Assembly (NCBI GenBank): GCA_900556555.1
Contig: USPF01000044.1
Location: 1-21,083, forward strand
Reading direction: 5' to 3'
Length of the DNA stretch: 21,083 bases
Origin: an uncultured Blautia sp.
Lineage (GTDB): Bacteria > Bacillota > Clostridia > Lachnospirales > Lachnospiraceae
A program made the position numbers and the translations under genes. Positions 14,021 to 21,083 of the stretch are shown here, piece after piece. Under the pieces are notes generated by a model. It saw only the letters and a list, made by a program, of their open reading frames with translations. It had not been told where the DNA came from and searched no databases. How positions within the stretch are numbered: position 1 is the first letter of the stretch; each line of letters starts with the position of its first letter.

Positions 14021-15343
14021 ATGAAAAAGAATATAGCGAAAATGTTAGGTTTATCTCTTGCAGCGGTTATGGCGGCAGGTTCTTTGGCAGCATGTGGATC
14101 GGATGGGAAAAGCGAGGAAGGGTCAGACGGAAAAAAGACGGTTACCTTAACATTCGGAAGTCATCAGAGCGGTCTTCCGACAACTGGTACTGTGCAGGAT
14201 TTGGCGAAAGAATTTGAAAAAGAGACAGGAATCAAGATTGATTTCCAGATTTCACCAGATGCCCAGTGGAGAGATTTGATTAAGGTGAAATTAGACTCAG
14301 GGGAAGCACCGGATATTATTTGTGCAGATACACCAATTAACCTGGCATCCAGTTTGCATGTGGATCAGTATTGTGTGGATTTGTCAGATCAGGAGTGGGT
14401 AGATAGAATGGAAGAAAGTGCCCGTTCCGCAGTCAGTGTAGATGATAAGACTTATGGTATTACCTTCCCGGGTGCGAAAATGTATTTTTACCTGTATAAC
14501 AAAGATATTTTTGAAGAATTAAATCTTGAAGTTCCTACGAACTATGATGAATTTAAAGATGTATGTCAGACGATTTTAGATGCAGGTATTACACCAATCT
14601 ATGAAGCGACAACAAATGGATGGCATCAGGTGCTTCCTCTGTTTGAAACAGGTGGATTGTGGCTGGCAGATGATCCTGAAATCTATGATAAATTAAATGC
14701 CAACGAAGTGGATCTGGATGAAATCCCTCATCTTCTTACTATTATTAAACAGCTTAAAGAATGTGCAGAAGCAGGATATTTTGGAGATGATTATCTGAGC
14801 AATGCATGGGAAAATTCAAAGGAAGCAATGGCTACAGAGAAATGTGCAATGACAATTGCAGAGCTTGGATTCCGTGGAGAAGTAGAAGCTGATTATCCAG
14901 AATTTAAAGCAACAGAAAAACTTGGAGCGTTTGTTATGCCGTGGGGAGATAATACAGCGATTGGTGTAAATCCTGCAAGTAATGCGTACTTCATTAACAA
15001 AGAAAGTGAACATATAGAAGAGGCAAAACAGTTCTTTGAATTTCTTGCAAGACCTGAAAATCTTCAGAAACGTCTGGAGGGACAGACAAATTTAAGTGCA
15101 CTTTGCTGGCCAGAGATTGAAAGTAAGTATTCAGAAGAAGACCAGGCTTTAATTGATTCTCTGGAAAAAGCAAATGTTGTACAGACTTCTGTAAACTATA
15201 TTGACAGTCAATGGATGGATGTAGGAAAAGACTTGGAGGCAATGTACACAGGAGCTTCTACACCGGAAGATGTATTAAAAACCATTATGGATCGCCGTAC
15301 AGAACAGGCTGAATTACAGAAAGACCCAGGCTGGACAAAGTAA
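14021..15343 (+). CDS. ABC sugar transporter, substrate-binding lipoprotein
   Basis: A family 1 extracellular solute-binding protein (440 residues), lipid-anchored on the outer face of the membrane. The signal sequence ends in the lipobox LAAC (cysteine at about residue 24), followed by a flexible Gly/Ser/Asp/Glu linker. The mature protein has the bilobal pattern, with VTLTFGSHQS at the start, LAKEFEKETGIKIDFQI and the VKLDSGEAPDIICAD strand. The ATG at 14021 has AGGAG about 8 bases before it; an in-frame ATG at 14003 lacks a Shine-Dalgarno site and would spoil the signal sequence. It is the first gene of an operon with two permeases and a GH31 alpha-xylosidase, suggesting an alpha-xylosyl oligosaccharide ligand. 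Confidence 0.93.
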   Translation: MKKNIAKMLGLSLAAVMAAGSLAACGSDGKSEEGSDGKKTVTLTFGSHQSGLPTTGTVQDLAKEFEKETGIKIDFQISPDAQWRDLIKVKLDSGEAPDIICADTPINLASSLHVDQYCVDLSDQEWVDRMEESARSAVSVDDKTYGITFPGAKMYFYLYNKDIFEELNLEVPTNYDEFKDVCQTILDAGITPIYEATTNGWHQVLPLFETGGLWLADDPEIYDKLNANEVDLDEIPHLLTIIKQLKECAEAGYFGDDYLSNAWENSKEAMATEKCAMTIAELGFRGEVEADYPEFKATEKLGAFVMPWGDNTAIGVNPASNAYFINKESEHIEEAKQFFEFLARPENLQKRLEGQTNLSALCWPEIESKYSEEDQALIDSLEKANVVQTSVNYIDSQWMDVGKDLEAMYTGASTPEDVLKTIMDRRTEQAELQKDPGWTK

Positions 15344-15369
15344 AGATAGAAGGTAAACAGTGAAAGGAG

Positions 15370-15402
15370 AGGTGTCTGAGGCGGAAGTGCTTTTAGGCAC
15401 CT
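15370..15402 (+). terminator. Hairpin between binding protein and permease genes, probable partial terminator
   Basis: AGGTGTCT (15370-15377) pairs with AGGCACCT (15395-15402), eight pairs with one wobble, followed by a T-rich tail (tcttttcttc). Such a leaky terminator or transcript-end stabiliser would give more binding protein than permease. Confidence 0.55.
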
Positions 15403-15451
15403 TCTTTTCTTCAAAAGTTCAGAGGCTTTATAGAGATTCAGGAGGTTGTAT

Positions 15452-16330
15452 ATGAACAGAAAAAAATTGTATCCGTGGTATTTTGCAGCGGGAGCCGCTC
15501 TTGTCTATTTTCTTCTGTGTTTTTTGCCTGGGGTTTTAGGTATTGGATATTCTTTTTCGGATTGGAATAACTTCACGGATGAAATAAATTTTGTGGGTCT
15601 TACCAATTATAAACAAATTTTTGAAGGCAATTCAGAATACGGGAAATATATTTTTAATACCGTGGTGTTCACAATTGTAACTACAACGGCAAAAACAGTG
15701 GTTGGTCTTGCACTGGCATTGCTTTTGACACAGAAATTTATTAAATGTAAGAATTTCCAGAGAATGATTATTTTTTCACCTCAGGTTATGTCTTATCTGG
15801 TGGTTGGTTTGGTATTTAAGAGTATGCTGCATCCAACTACAGGTTTTTTAAACAATTTTTTAAGGAGTATCGGATTAGATGCACTGGCAAAAAACTGGCT
15901 TACGGATTTGAACTTAGTATTTCCGACAGTCATGACGGTAGATACCTGGAAAGGTATGGGTTATATCATGGTTGTTGTAATAGCGGGATTGCTTTCTATA
16001 GCACCGGAATATTATGAAGCTGCAAGCATTGATGGGGCAAGCTTTTTTCAGAAATTCAGATGTATTACACTGCCATTGCTAAAACCAGTTCTGGTAAATG
16101 TAACGGTTTTAAACGTTACATATGGACTTCGTGTATTTGATATGATTTATTCTTTGACAAATGGCGGGCCGGGAAATGCAACAGGTGTTATCAACACTGC
16201 GGTTTACAAAGAGTTTTCAAAAGGAAATCTGGCTATGGGTACAACGCTGTCTAGTGTGCTGTTTTTCCTGATGCTGGCACTTTTATATTTTATTATTAAA
16301 TCTATGGAAAATAAGGAGGTTGAAGCATAA
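15452..16330 (+). CDS. ABC sugar permease, MalF/UgpA type
   Basis: A 292-residue inner-membrane subunit of a carbohydrate importer (CUT1 type), with six predicted transmembrane helices. The first lies at about residues 10-30 and is followed by the SFSDWNNFTDEINFVGLTNY segment, typical of this class in pieces. The EAA loop that contacts the ATPase reads EYYEAASIDGASFFQKFRCI and then TLPLLKPV at about residues 185-210. The ATG at 15452 is 6 bases after AGGAGG; an in-frame TTG at 15446 is too close to that site. Its stop overlaps the start of the second permease (TAATG), a sign of coupled translation. No ATPase gene is in the operon. Confidence 0.94.
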   Translation: MNRKKLYPWYFAAGAALVYFLLCFLPGVLGIGYSFSDWNNFTDEINFVGLTNYKQIFEGNSEYGKYIFNTVVFTIVTTTAKTVVGLALALLLTQKFIKCKNFQRMIIFSPQVMSYLVVGLVFKSMLHPTTGFLNNFLRSIGLDALAKNWLTDLNLVFPTVMTVDTWKGMGYIMVVVIAGLLSIAPEYYEAASIDGASFFQKFRCITLPLLKPVLVNVTVLNVTYGLRVFDMIYSLTNGGPGNATGVINTAVYKEFSKGNLAMGTTLSSVLFFLMLALLYFIIKSMENKEVEA

Positions 16331-17157
16331 TGGGCAGAACGGGTAAAATTATCGGCCGTGTTATAGGAAATGTTGTGGCTGCGTTTATAAGCCTGATTGT
16401 AATTGTACCGCTTGTGGTTTTGTTTTTGAACTCCTTTAAAACCTCTGCGGAAGCAAATAGGATGACGCTTTCTCTTCCTACGGAATGGGTGTTTGAAAAT
16501 TATGCTACGGTTATCGAGCAAGGCAAGCTGATTTCTTCTTTTTTCAATGGACTTTTGTATGCGACATGCAGCGTTGTTATTATCGTAATTCTGGTTTCGG
16601 CAGCATCCTTTGTTATTTCAAGAAACCAGAAAGGTATCAATAAGTTTCTGTATTATTTCATTATTTCCGGTATTGCCATGCCGGTTAATAATGTGGCATT
16701 GATGAAGGTTATGCAGGCGTTTCATCTTGTGAATACAAGAATCGGAATCATTTTATTGTATGCGGCAATTAATATTCCGCTTAGTTTATTTTTGGCATAC
16801 GGGTTTGTGAGTACAATTCCAAGAGAAATTGACGAAGCGGCGGTTTTGGACGGATGTACACCCATACAATTATTTGTAAGAGTAATTGCACCTTTATTAA
16901 AACCAATTATTTCGACATTGTTTGTGCTTGATTTCATGGCAGTTTGGAATGACTTTACAATGCCATTATATTATCTGAATAACTCAAAACAGTGGCCTAT
17001 GACACTGGCGGTATATAATTTCTTTGGGGCATTTGAGAATTCCTGGAATCTGGTAGCAGCAGATATTATGCTGACTCTGCTTCCGGTGCTGGTTGTATTT
17101 GTGCTTGGTCAGAAGTATATTGTAGGTGGTGTGGCCGCAGGTTCCGTGAAAGGCTGA
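16330..17157 (+). CDS. ABC sugar permease, MalG/UgpE type
   Basis: A 275-residue partner permease with six transmembrane helices. The EAA loop is present (IDEAAVLDGCTPIQLFVRVI, then APLLKPI, at about residues 170-197), and the C-terminus ends in the YIVGGVAAGSVKG tail common to this family. It overlaps the first permease by one base, uses a GGAGG site inside the preceding gene, and is followed 19 bases later by the GH31 gene. With the binding protein it forms a CUT1 importer that probably uses a shared MsmX/UgpC-type ATPase encoded elsewhere; this is inferred from the missing ATPase. Confidence 0.94.
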   Translation: MGRTGKIIGRVIGNVVAAFISLIVIVPLVVLFLNSFKTSAEANRMTLSLPTEWVFENYATVIEQGKLISSFFNGLLYATCSVVIIVILVSAASFVISRNQKGINKFLYYFIISGIAMPVNNVALMKVMQAFHLVNTRIGIILLYAAINIPLSLFLAYGFVSTIPREIDEAAVLDGCTPIQLFVRVIAPLLKPIISTLFVLDFMAVWNDFTMPLYYLNNSKQWPMTLAVYNFFGAFENSWNLVAADIMLTLLPVLVVFVLGQKYIVGGVAAGSVKG

Positions 17158-17176
17158 CAGAAAGGAGAAAAGATTT

Positions 17177-19429
17177 ATGAAATTTACAGATGGTTACTGG
17201 TGCATAAAAAAAGAAATGGCACCTCTTTATGCAGTGGAATATTCTTCTTATAGAAGAGAGGGGAATGACCTGGTGGTCTATGCACCGGGAAAACATATTT
17301 CTAATAGAGGAGATTGCCTGAATCTGGGATTGCTGACTATTCGTCTATCTAGTCCTATGGAAGATGTGATCAAGGTGTCTGTGAGACATTTTGAGGGGAC
17401 GGCTTATAAAGGTCCTTTTGCTGAAGTGAAAGAAACATTGCCGGAAGTGACTATAGAGGAAACAGAAGAATTCCTTGTTTACCAGACAGGAAAAACGAAA
17501 GCTGTAATTGATAAGAGACCAAATTCCTGGGGAATCCGTTTCATGGATGGAGAACGGGAACTTACAAATACAGGATTTCGAAATATGGCTTATATTGTAA
17601 ATAATAAGACAGAAAAATCCTATACAGCAGAGGCATTGGCGATTGATGTAGATGAATATATTTATGGGCTGGGAGAGCGTTTTACTCCGTTTGTAAAAAA
17701 TGGACAAACCGTTGAAATGTGGAATGAAGATGGGGGAACAGCCAGTGAAATTTCATATAAGAATATTCCTTTCTATATTACAAATAAAGGATATGGTGTG
17801 CTTTTGGATAATGAGGGGGATGCCTCTTACGAAATTGCCAGCGAGAAAGTGGAAAGGATTCAGTTTTCTGTAGAAGGAGAACGTCTGGACTACTATGTGA
17901 TTAATGGCGGTACGCCAAAAGGAACTATCGAAAAATACACAGATTTAACCGGTAAACCGGCACTTCCTCCGGCCTGGTCTTTTGGATTGTGGCTGACCAC
18001 TTCGTTTACAACAGATTATGATGAGGGAACCACCAGCAGTTTCATTCAGGGTATGGCAGATAGAGATATTCCTCTCCATGTGTTCCATTTCGATTGTTAC
18101 TGGATGGAAGCGTATGAATGGTGTAATTTTACCTGGGATCCAAAAACATTCCCGGATCCAAAGGGGATGCTGAAAAGATATCATGACAGAGGATTGAAAA
18201 TCTGTGTATGGATTAATCCTTATATTGGACAGAAGTCGCCGCTGTTTAAGGAAGGAATGGAACATGGATATTTAATTAAAAAGCAGAATGGTGATGTGTG
18301 GCAGACAGATATGTGGCAGGCTGGAATGGGATTGGTAGATTTTACAAATCCTGAAGCGACCGCATGGTATCAAGGAAAATTAAAGACACTACTAGATATG
18401 GGAGTGGATTGCTTTAAAACGGATTTTGGGGAAAGAATTCCGGTAAAAGAGATTGCATATTATGATGGTTCTGATCCGGTTAAGATGCACAATTATTATA
18501 CTTATCTCTATAATAAAGCGGTTTTTGATTTGCTTGTAAAAGAAAGAGGAGAGGGAGAGGCAGTTTTATTTGCCCGTTCCGCAACAGTAGGAGGGCAGCA
18601 GTTCCCGGCACATTGGGGCGGTGACTGTTCTGCAAATTACCCATCCATGGCAGAAACGTTAAGAAGTGGACTTTCTCTAGCCTGTGCTGGATTTGGTTTC
18701 TGGAGTCATGATATCAGCGGTTTTGAAAATACTGCTCCGGCAGATATTTACAAGAGATGGTGCCAATTTGGGCTTTTGAGTTCGCACAGCCGTTTGCACG
18801 GATCTTCTTCTTACCGTGTGCCGTGGCTGTTTGACGAAGAAGCCTGTGATGTGCTGCGTAAGTTTGTAAAACTGAAATGTAGACTAATGCCTTATCTGTA
18901 TCAGCAGGCAGTGATTGCTCATGAGAAAGGTACACCAATGATGCGACCAATGTTTGTGGAGTTTCCAGGAGATAGAGCTTGTGAAACTCTGGATAAACAG
19001 TATATGATGGGAGATGCACTTTTAGTTGCACCTGTCTTCAAAGAATCAGGAGAAGTAGAATACTATCTTCCAGAAGGAAAATGGTATAATATTCTGACAG
19101 AGCAGACCGTAGAAGGTGGAAAATGGCATAAAGAAACACATGATTATTTCTCTATGCCGCTTTTGGTACGTGCGAATACCATACTGGCACTGGGAACAAA
19201 TGCGGATAGTCCAGAATATGACTACACAGAAAATACAACGATTTGTTTATCTTGTTTTGAGGATGGAGCGGAAAGTGTTACTGTTATTCCGGATTTGAAA
19301 GGAAAGCCGGCAGTTACTGTACATGCAAAAAGAAAAGGCAGAGAGATTTTTGTTTGGACAGAAGGGAAAAAGGCAGAGTTTAACTATCAGATTCTGGGAA
19401 ATGAAAAGTTAGGAACTGTTGAGGCATAG
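17177..19429 (+). CDS. yicI: GH31 alpha-xylosidase (YicI-like)
   Basis: A 750-residue cytoplasmic glycoside hydrolase (no signal peptide), close in length and layout to E. coli YicI, which releases alpha-linked xylose from isoprimeverose and related oligosaccharides. The catalytic nucleophile Asp416 lies in CFKTDFGERIP and the acid/base Asp483 in HWGGDCSANYPSM, nearly at YicI's own positions (416 and 482). Other matches are IYGLGERFTPFVKNGQ, GFWSHDISGFENTAP, LLSSHSRLHGSSSYRVPW and TPMMRPMFVEFP. KTDFGERIP is the alpha-xylosidase form of the nucleophile region; GH31 alpha-glucosidases differ here. As last gene of the uptake operon it would process the imported sugar. An alpha-glucosidase or transglycosidase side activity cannot be excluded. 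Confidence 0.93.
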   Translation: MKFTDGYWCIKKEMAPLYAVEYSSYRREGNDLVVYAPGKHISNRGDCLNLGLLTIRLSSPMEDVIKVSVRHFEGTAYKGPFAEVKETLPEVTIEETEEFLVYQTGKTKAVIDKRPNSWGIRFMDGERELTNTGFRNMAYIVNNKTEKSYTAEALAIDVDEYIYGLGERFTPFVKNGQTVEMWNEDGGTASEISYKNIPFYITNKGYGVLLDNEGDASYEIASEKVERIQFSVEGERLDYYVINGGTPKGTIEKYTDLTGKPALPPAWSFGLWLTTSFTTDYDEGTTSSFIQGMADRDIPLHVFHFDCYWMEAYEWCNFTWDPKTFPDPKGMLKRYHDRGLKICVWINPYIGQKSPLFKEGMEHGYLIKKQNGDVWQTDMWQAGMGLVDFTNPEATAWYQGKLKTLLDMGVDCFKTDFGERIPVKEIAYYDGSDPVKMHNYYTYLYNKAVFDLLVKERGEGEAVLFARSATVGGQQFPAHWGGDCSANYPSMAETLRSGLSLACAGFGFWSHDISGFENTAPADIYKRWCQFGLLSSHSRLHGSSSYRVPWLFDEEACDVLRKFVKLKCRLMPYLYQQAVIAHEKGTPMMRPMFVEFPGDRACETLDKQYMMGDALLVAPVFKESGEVEYYLPEGKWYNILTEQTVEGGKWHKETHDYFSMPLLVRANTILALGTNADSPEYDYTENTTICLSCFEDGAESVTVIPDLKGKPAVTVHAKRKGREIFVWTEGKKAEFNYQILGNEKLGTVEA

Positions 19430-19436
19430 GAACTTT

Positions 19437-19462
19437 AAGGGGCTGTGTGAAAGCAGCTCCTT
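19437..19462 (+). terminator. Terminator after the GH31 gene
   Basis: AAGGGGCTG (19437-19445) pairs with CAGCTCCTT (19454-19462), nine pairs with one G-T wobble and an 8-base loop. The T-tract after it is weak (tatcgagtcttt), so termination may be partial. Confidence 0.6.
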
Positions 19463-19748
19463 TATCGAGTCTTTAATACGTATCCTTTGCTGGGGAATTT
19501 AGTACACAACTGTGAGATGTCTCATGCAGCGTGTGACTCAAGGGAGAATTAGAGGATTATTACGTAGTTGGATGTGGCAGAAGCACAGAGTTTGACAATA
19601 GAAGAGATATAGGATTCCCCTGTTCATTTATTTAGTGAATTTTTACTGAATCAGTAAGATGCTCTTAATAGCAAGAATTTTATGACGCCCAATGCCTTAG
19701 AGGGCATTAGGACAGATATGCTTCGGCAGTACTGAATTACTGCCGATT
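19463..19748. other. Non-coding gap with two hairpins
   Basis: No credible gene on either strand. An AATGCC/GGCATT hairpin (19691-19696 with 19703-19708) and a perfect 8-pair CGGCAGTA/TACTGCCG hairpin (19724-19731 with 19738-19745) lie at the right end. The second is followed by ATTTTATT on the plus strand, and it sits three bases past the stop of the minus-strand nuclease gene, so it may end either transcript. A TTGACA at about 19592 has no matching -10. Confidence 0.5.
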
Positions 19749-20642
19749 TTATTCGTGTTTCTCTTTTGTTTGCAGATAGTTCTCTGCATCTTTTGTGAAG
19801 CTTTGCATCGAATCTGTTTTTGCGGCCAGTTTAAATAGAAACTTCAAATCTCCGAGTTCCTCCAGATTTTCCATTTTGTTGCGAAGTCTGTCGGGCATTT
19901 CTCCTAAATTTTCCAGGAGTTCAAAGATACCTTCCCGGGTTGCTTCTATTCGCCCCTCTTGTCTTCCTTCCAGTTTTTCTTCCCGCAGCATTTCTTCAAA
20001 AATCATATAGCGCTCTCCCATCTCACGGTCTGCTTTGATGTTGTGAATGGTCTCCTGGAACTGTTTTACCAGTTCGTCCTGAAAATCCTCTTCACTTTCC
20101 TCTAAATCAGCCGTCACAAATTTCAGGAATCTGACAAGCTCTGCTGGAACTTCCTCTACATTTTCTCCTCTGGTGCTTAGAAAAATAGTACAACTTCCAT
20201 CATCAAGTTTCACATTTTTATTCTCCCTGCATTCATTCCCAAAGGTATAACAGTACAGATGCTCACCAAAGGGATCAAAATCACAGACAAAAATCACAAA
20301 CGTATCCGGCAGGGTTTCATAATCCTCTCCGCTTGCCAGAGCCTCCATTACCATCTGACTGTGGTAGTAGCGGCTGCGTTTTCCCAAAGCTGTCTTTTTC
20401 TTCACCTGCATTTCTACGTTGTAATGTGTATGATTTTCGTCTTCTGCATAGATATCCAGACGGACACCCTTGTACTCCGGGTGGTAGACAATGCTCTTCT
20501 CTTTGCTCACAACTACCTGTGCAATAGAGAATCCAAGCACCATTTCAAGAAATCCCTTGCAATTTTCTTCTACACTCATGACTGCACCAAAAAGAAAATT
20601 ATCCTTAATCGTCAAATCCTGTAATGTTTTTCGCTTTTTCAT
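19749..20642 (-). CDS. Rpn-family nuclease (PD-(D/E)XK, 'putative transposase' family)
   Basis: A 297-residue cytoplasmic protein of the Rpn/PD-(D/E)XK group, whose characterised E. coli members (RpnA) are DNA endonucleases promoting recombination. The N-terminus KTLQDLTIKDNFLFGAVM is typical. The nuclease core is Asp63 in GVRLDIYAEDE and Glu77-x-Gln79 in YNVEMQ, the expected D...E-x-Q/K pattern. The C-terminal third is charged and helical (DREMGERYMIFEEMLREEK and onward), as in the family. The minus-strand ATG at 20642 has GGAGG about 6 bases before it. These genes occur in many copies in Lachnospiraceae genomes and are often labelled transposases, although no inverted repeats flank this one. 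Its natural role is not established. Confidence 0.88.
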   Translation of the reverse strand: MKKRKTLQDLTIKDNFLFGAVMSVEENCKGFLEMVLGFSIAQVVVSKEKSIVYHPEYKGVRLDIYAEDENHTHYNVEMQVKKKTALGKRSRYYHSQMVMEALASGEDYETLPDTFVIFVCDFDPFGEHLYCYTFGNECRENKNVKLDDGSCTIFLSTRGENVEEVPAELVRFLKFVTADLEESEEDFQDELVKQFQETIHNIKADREMGERYMIFEEMLREEKLEGRQEGRIEATREGIFELLENLGEMPDRLRNKMENLEELGDLKFLFKLAAKTDSMQSFTKDAENYLQTKEKHE

Positions 20643-20678
20643 ATTTCCTCCAGTTCTACAGAGGAATCCTATAAAAGG

Positions 20679-20687
20679 AGTATAGCA
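20679..20687 (-). promoter_or_regulatory. Possible promoter of the Rpn gene
   Basis: On the minus strand, TGC-TATACT gives an extended -10 (TATACT at 20679-20684), about 37 bases before the start codon. No good -35 is seen. Confidence 0.35.
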
Positions 20688-20735
20688 TATGCTTAAGGAA
20701 AAGACTACAGGAATTTCATAAAAATAAAAAAGTAG

Positions 20736-20764
20736 TTGACAAAAGACAGAAGATATGATAAAGT
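20736..20764 (+). promoter_or_regulatory. rRNA operon promoter P1
   Basis: TTGACA (20736-20741), a 17-base spacer and TAAAGT (20759-20764) with a TGA extension. An A/T-rich tract just upstream (about 20718-20731) may act as an UP element. Confidence 0.8.
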
Positions 20765-20834
20765 ATCCAAGTCGTCAACGAAGCGACAACAAAATCTTAA
20801 CTCAAAAATGTTTGAAAAAAACTTAAAAAAGTGC

Positions 20835-20863
20835 TTGACAAACAAAAAGAGATGAGATAAAAT
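20835..20863 (+). promoter_or_regulatory. rRNA operon promoter P2
   Basis: TTGACA (20835-20840), a 17-base spacer and TAAAAT (20858-20863), exactly 99 bases after P1. A-tracts precede it (about 20806-20830). Tandem promoters like this are standard for Firmicutes rRNA operons. Confidence 0.85.
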
Positions 20864-20870
20864 AAATGAG

Positions 20871-21029
20871 CTGTCTGAGAGACAGACACAACAAACCTTG
20901 ATAACTAAACAGTGAAACACATACGATTCTCGAAAATTTCTTTACATTTAAAGAACGGTTTAAACAAACCAAAAGCAGTAAAAACGAGAGATAGCCAAAC
21001 GGTTGTCTTGAGTAAATGAATCAAACATT
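20871..21029 (+). promoter_or_regulatory. rRNA operon leader
   Basis: The transcribed leader starts with a CTGTCT-gag-AGACAG hairpin (20871-20885). It then has CCTTGATAACTAAACAGTG (about 20896-20914), resembling the sequence around boxA antitermination sites in Firmicutes rRNA operons, and short GGTTT/AAACC type hairpins. It would contain the 5' half of the 16S processing stem, whose partner lies outside the window. Confidence 0.55.

Positions 21030-21083
<54 letters not shown>

Noticed and set aside
19749..20642. Insertion sequence, because the family is often named 'putative transposase'
   Set aside because: No terminal inverted repeats or target duplication flank the gene, and the catalytic pattern is of a PD-(D/E)XK nuclease, not a DDE transposase.

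Overview
The window reads as three pieces of gut-type bacterial DNA joined end to end, not one continuous chromosome. Piece A (1 to about 2368) is visibly GC-rich, with codons ending mostly in C or G, and looks like a GC-rich Clostridia/Oscillospiraceae genome. It holds the end of an EamA-type exporter, a LysR-family regulator with a strong terminator, and the first 48 or so codons of a thiamine-diphosphate enzyme behind a long structured leader. Piece B (about 2369 to about 7205) is Bacteroidales by content and style: a C1B cysteine peptidase, an M3 metallopeptidase lipoprotein and a SusC/RagA outer-membrane protein, with AT-rich starts lacking Shine-Dalgarno sites. Piece C (about 7206 to the end) is AT-rich Firmicutes DNA, most likely Lachnospiraceae, with strong Shine-Dalgarno sites and TTGACA-type promoters.

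Both joins cut genes. At about 2368/2369 the thiamine-diphosphate enzyme is cut in mid-domain and meets the 3' end of the oppositely oriented C1B peptidase, also cut. At about 7205 the SusC gene loses its beta-barrel. Cut genes from different phyla and no mobile element at either join point to a chimeric contig or clone, so gene order should not be trusted across these two points.

Piece C is the most informative. An XRE-type repressor with a candidate operator in its own promoter precedes the translation/secretion cluster rpmG-secE-nusG-rplK-rplA. Almost identical 29-base elements sit directly before rplK and before rplA. They resemble the 23S rRNA site bound by protein L1 and are probably L1 autoregulatory operators. 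A terminator follows rplA; rplJ and rplL, which usually come next, are absent. A divergent member of the cation diffusion facilitator family follows.

Next is a sugar-utilisation locus. A YesM/YesN-type histidine kinase and AraC-type response regulator, on the minus strand, diverge from an operon encoding a lipoprotein sugar-binding protein, two ABC permeases and a GH31 enzyme very like E. coli YicI alpha-xylosidase. Together they suggest sensing, uptake and cleavage of alpha-xylosyl oligosaccharides such as isoprimeverose. No ATPase gene is present, so a shared one elsewhere is likely.

The window ends with an Rpn-family nuclease gene and an rRNA operon: two tandem promoters, a leader and the first 54 or so bases of 16S rRNA. 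I saw no CRISPR array, prophage, insertion sequence or tRNA gene. No wholly new multi-gene system is evident; the strongest observations are the two joins, the paired L1 operators, the structured leader and the divergent CDF transporter.
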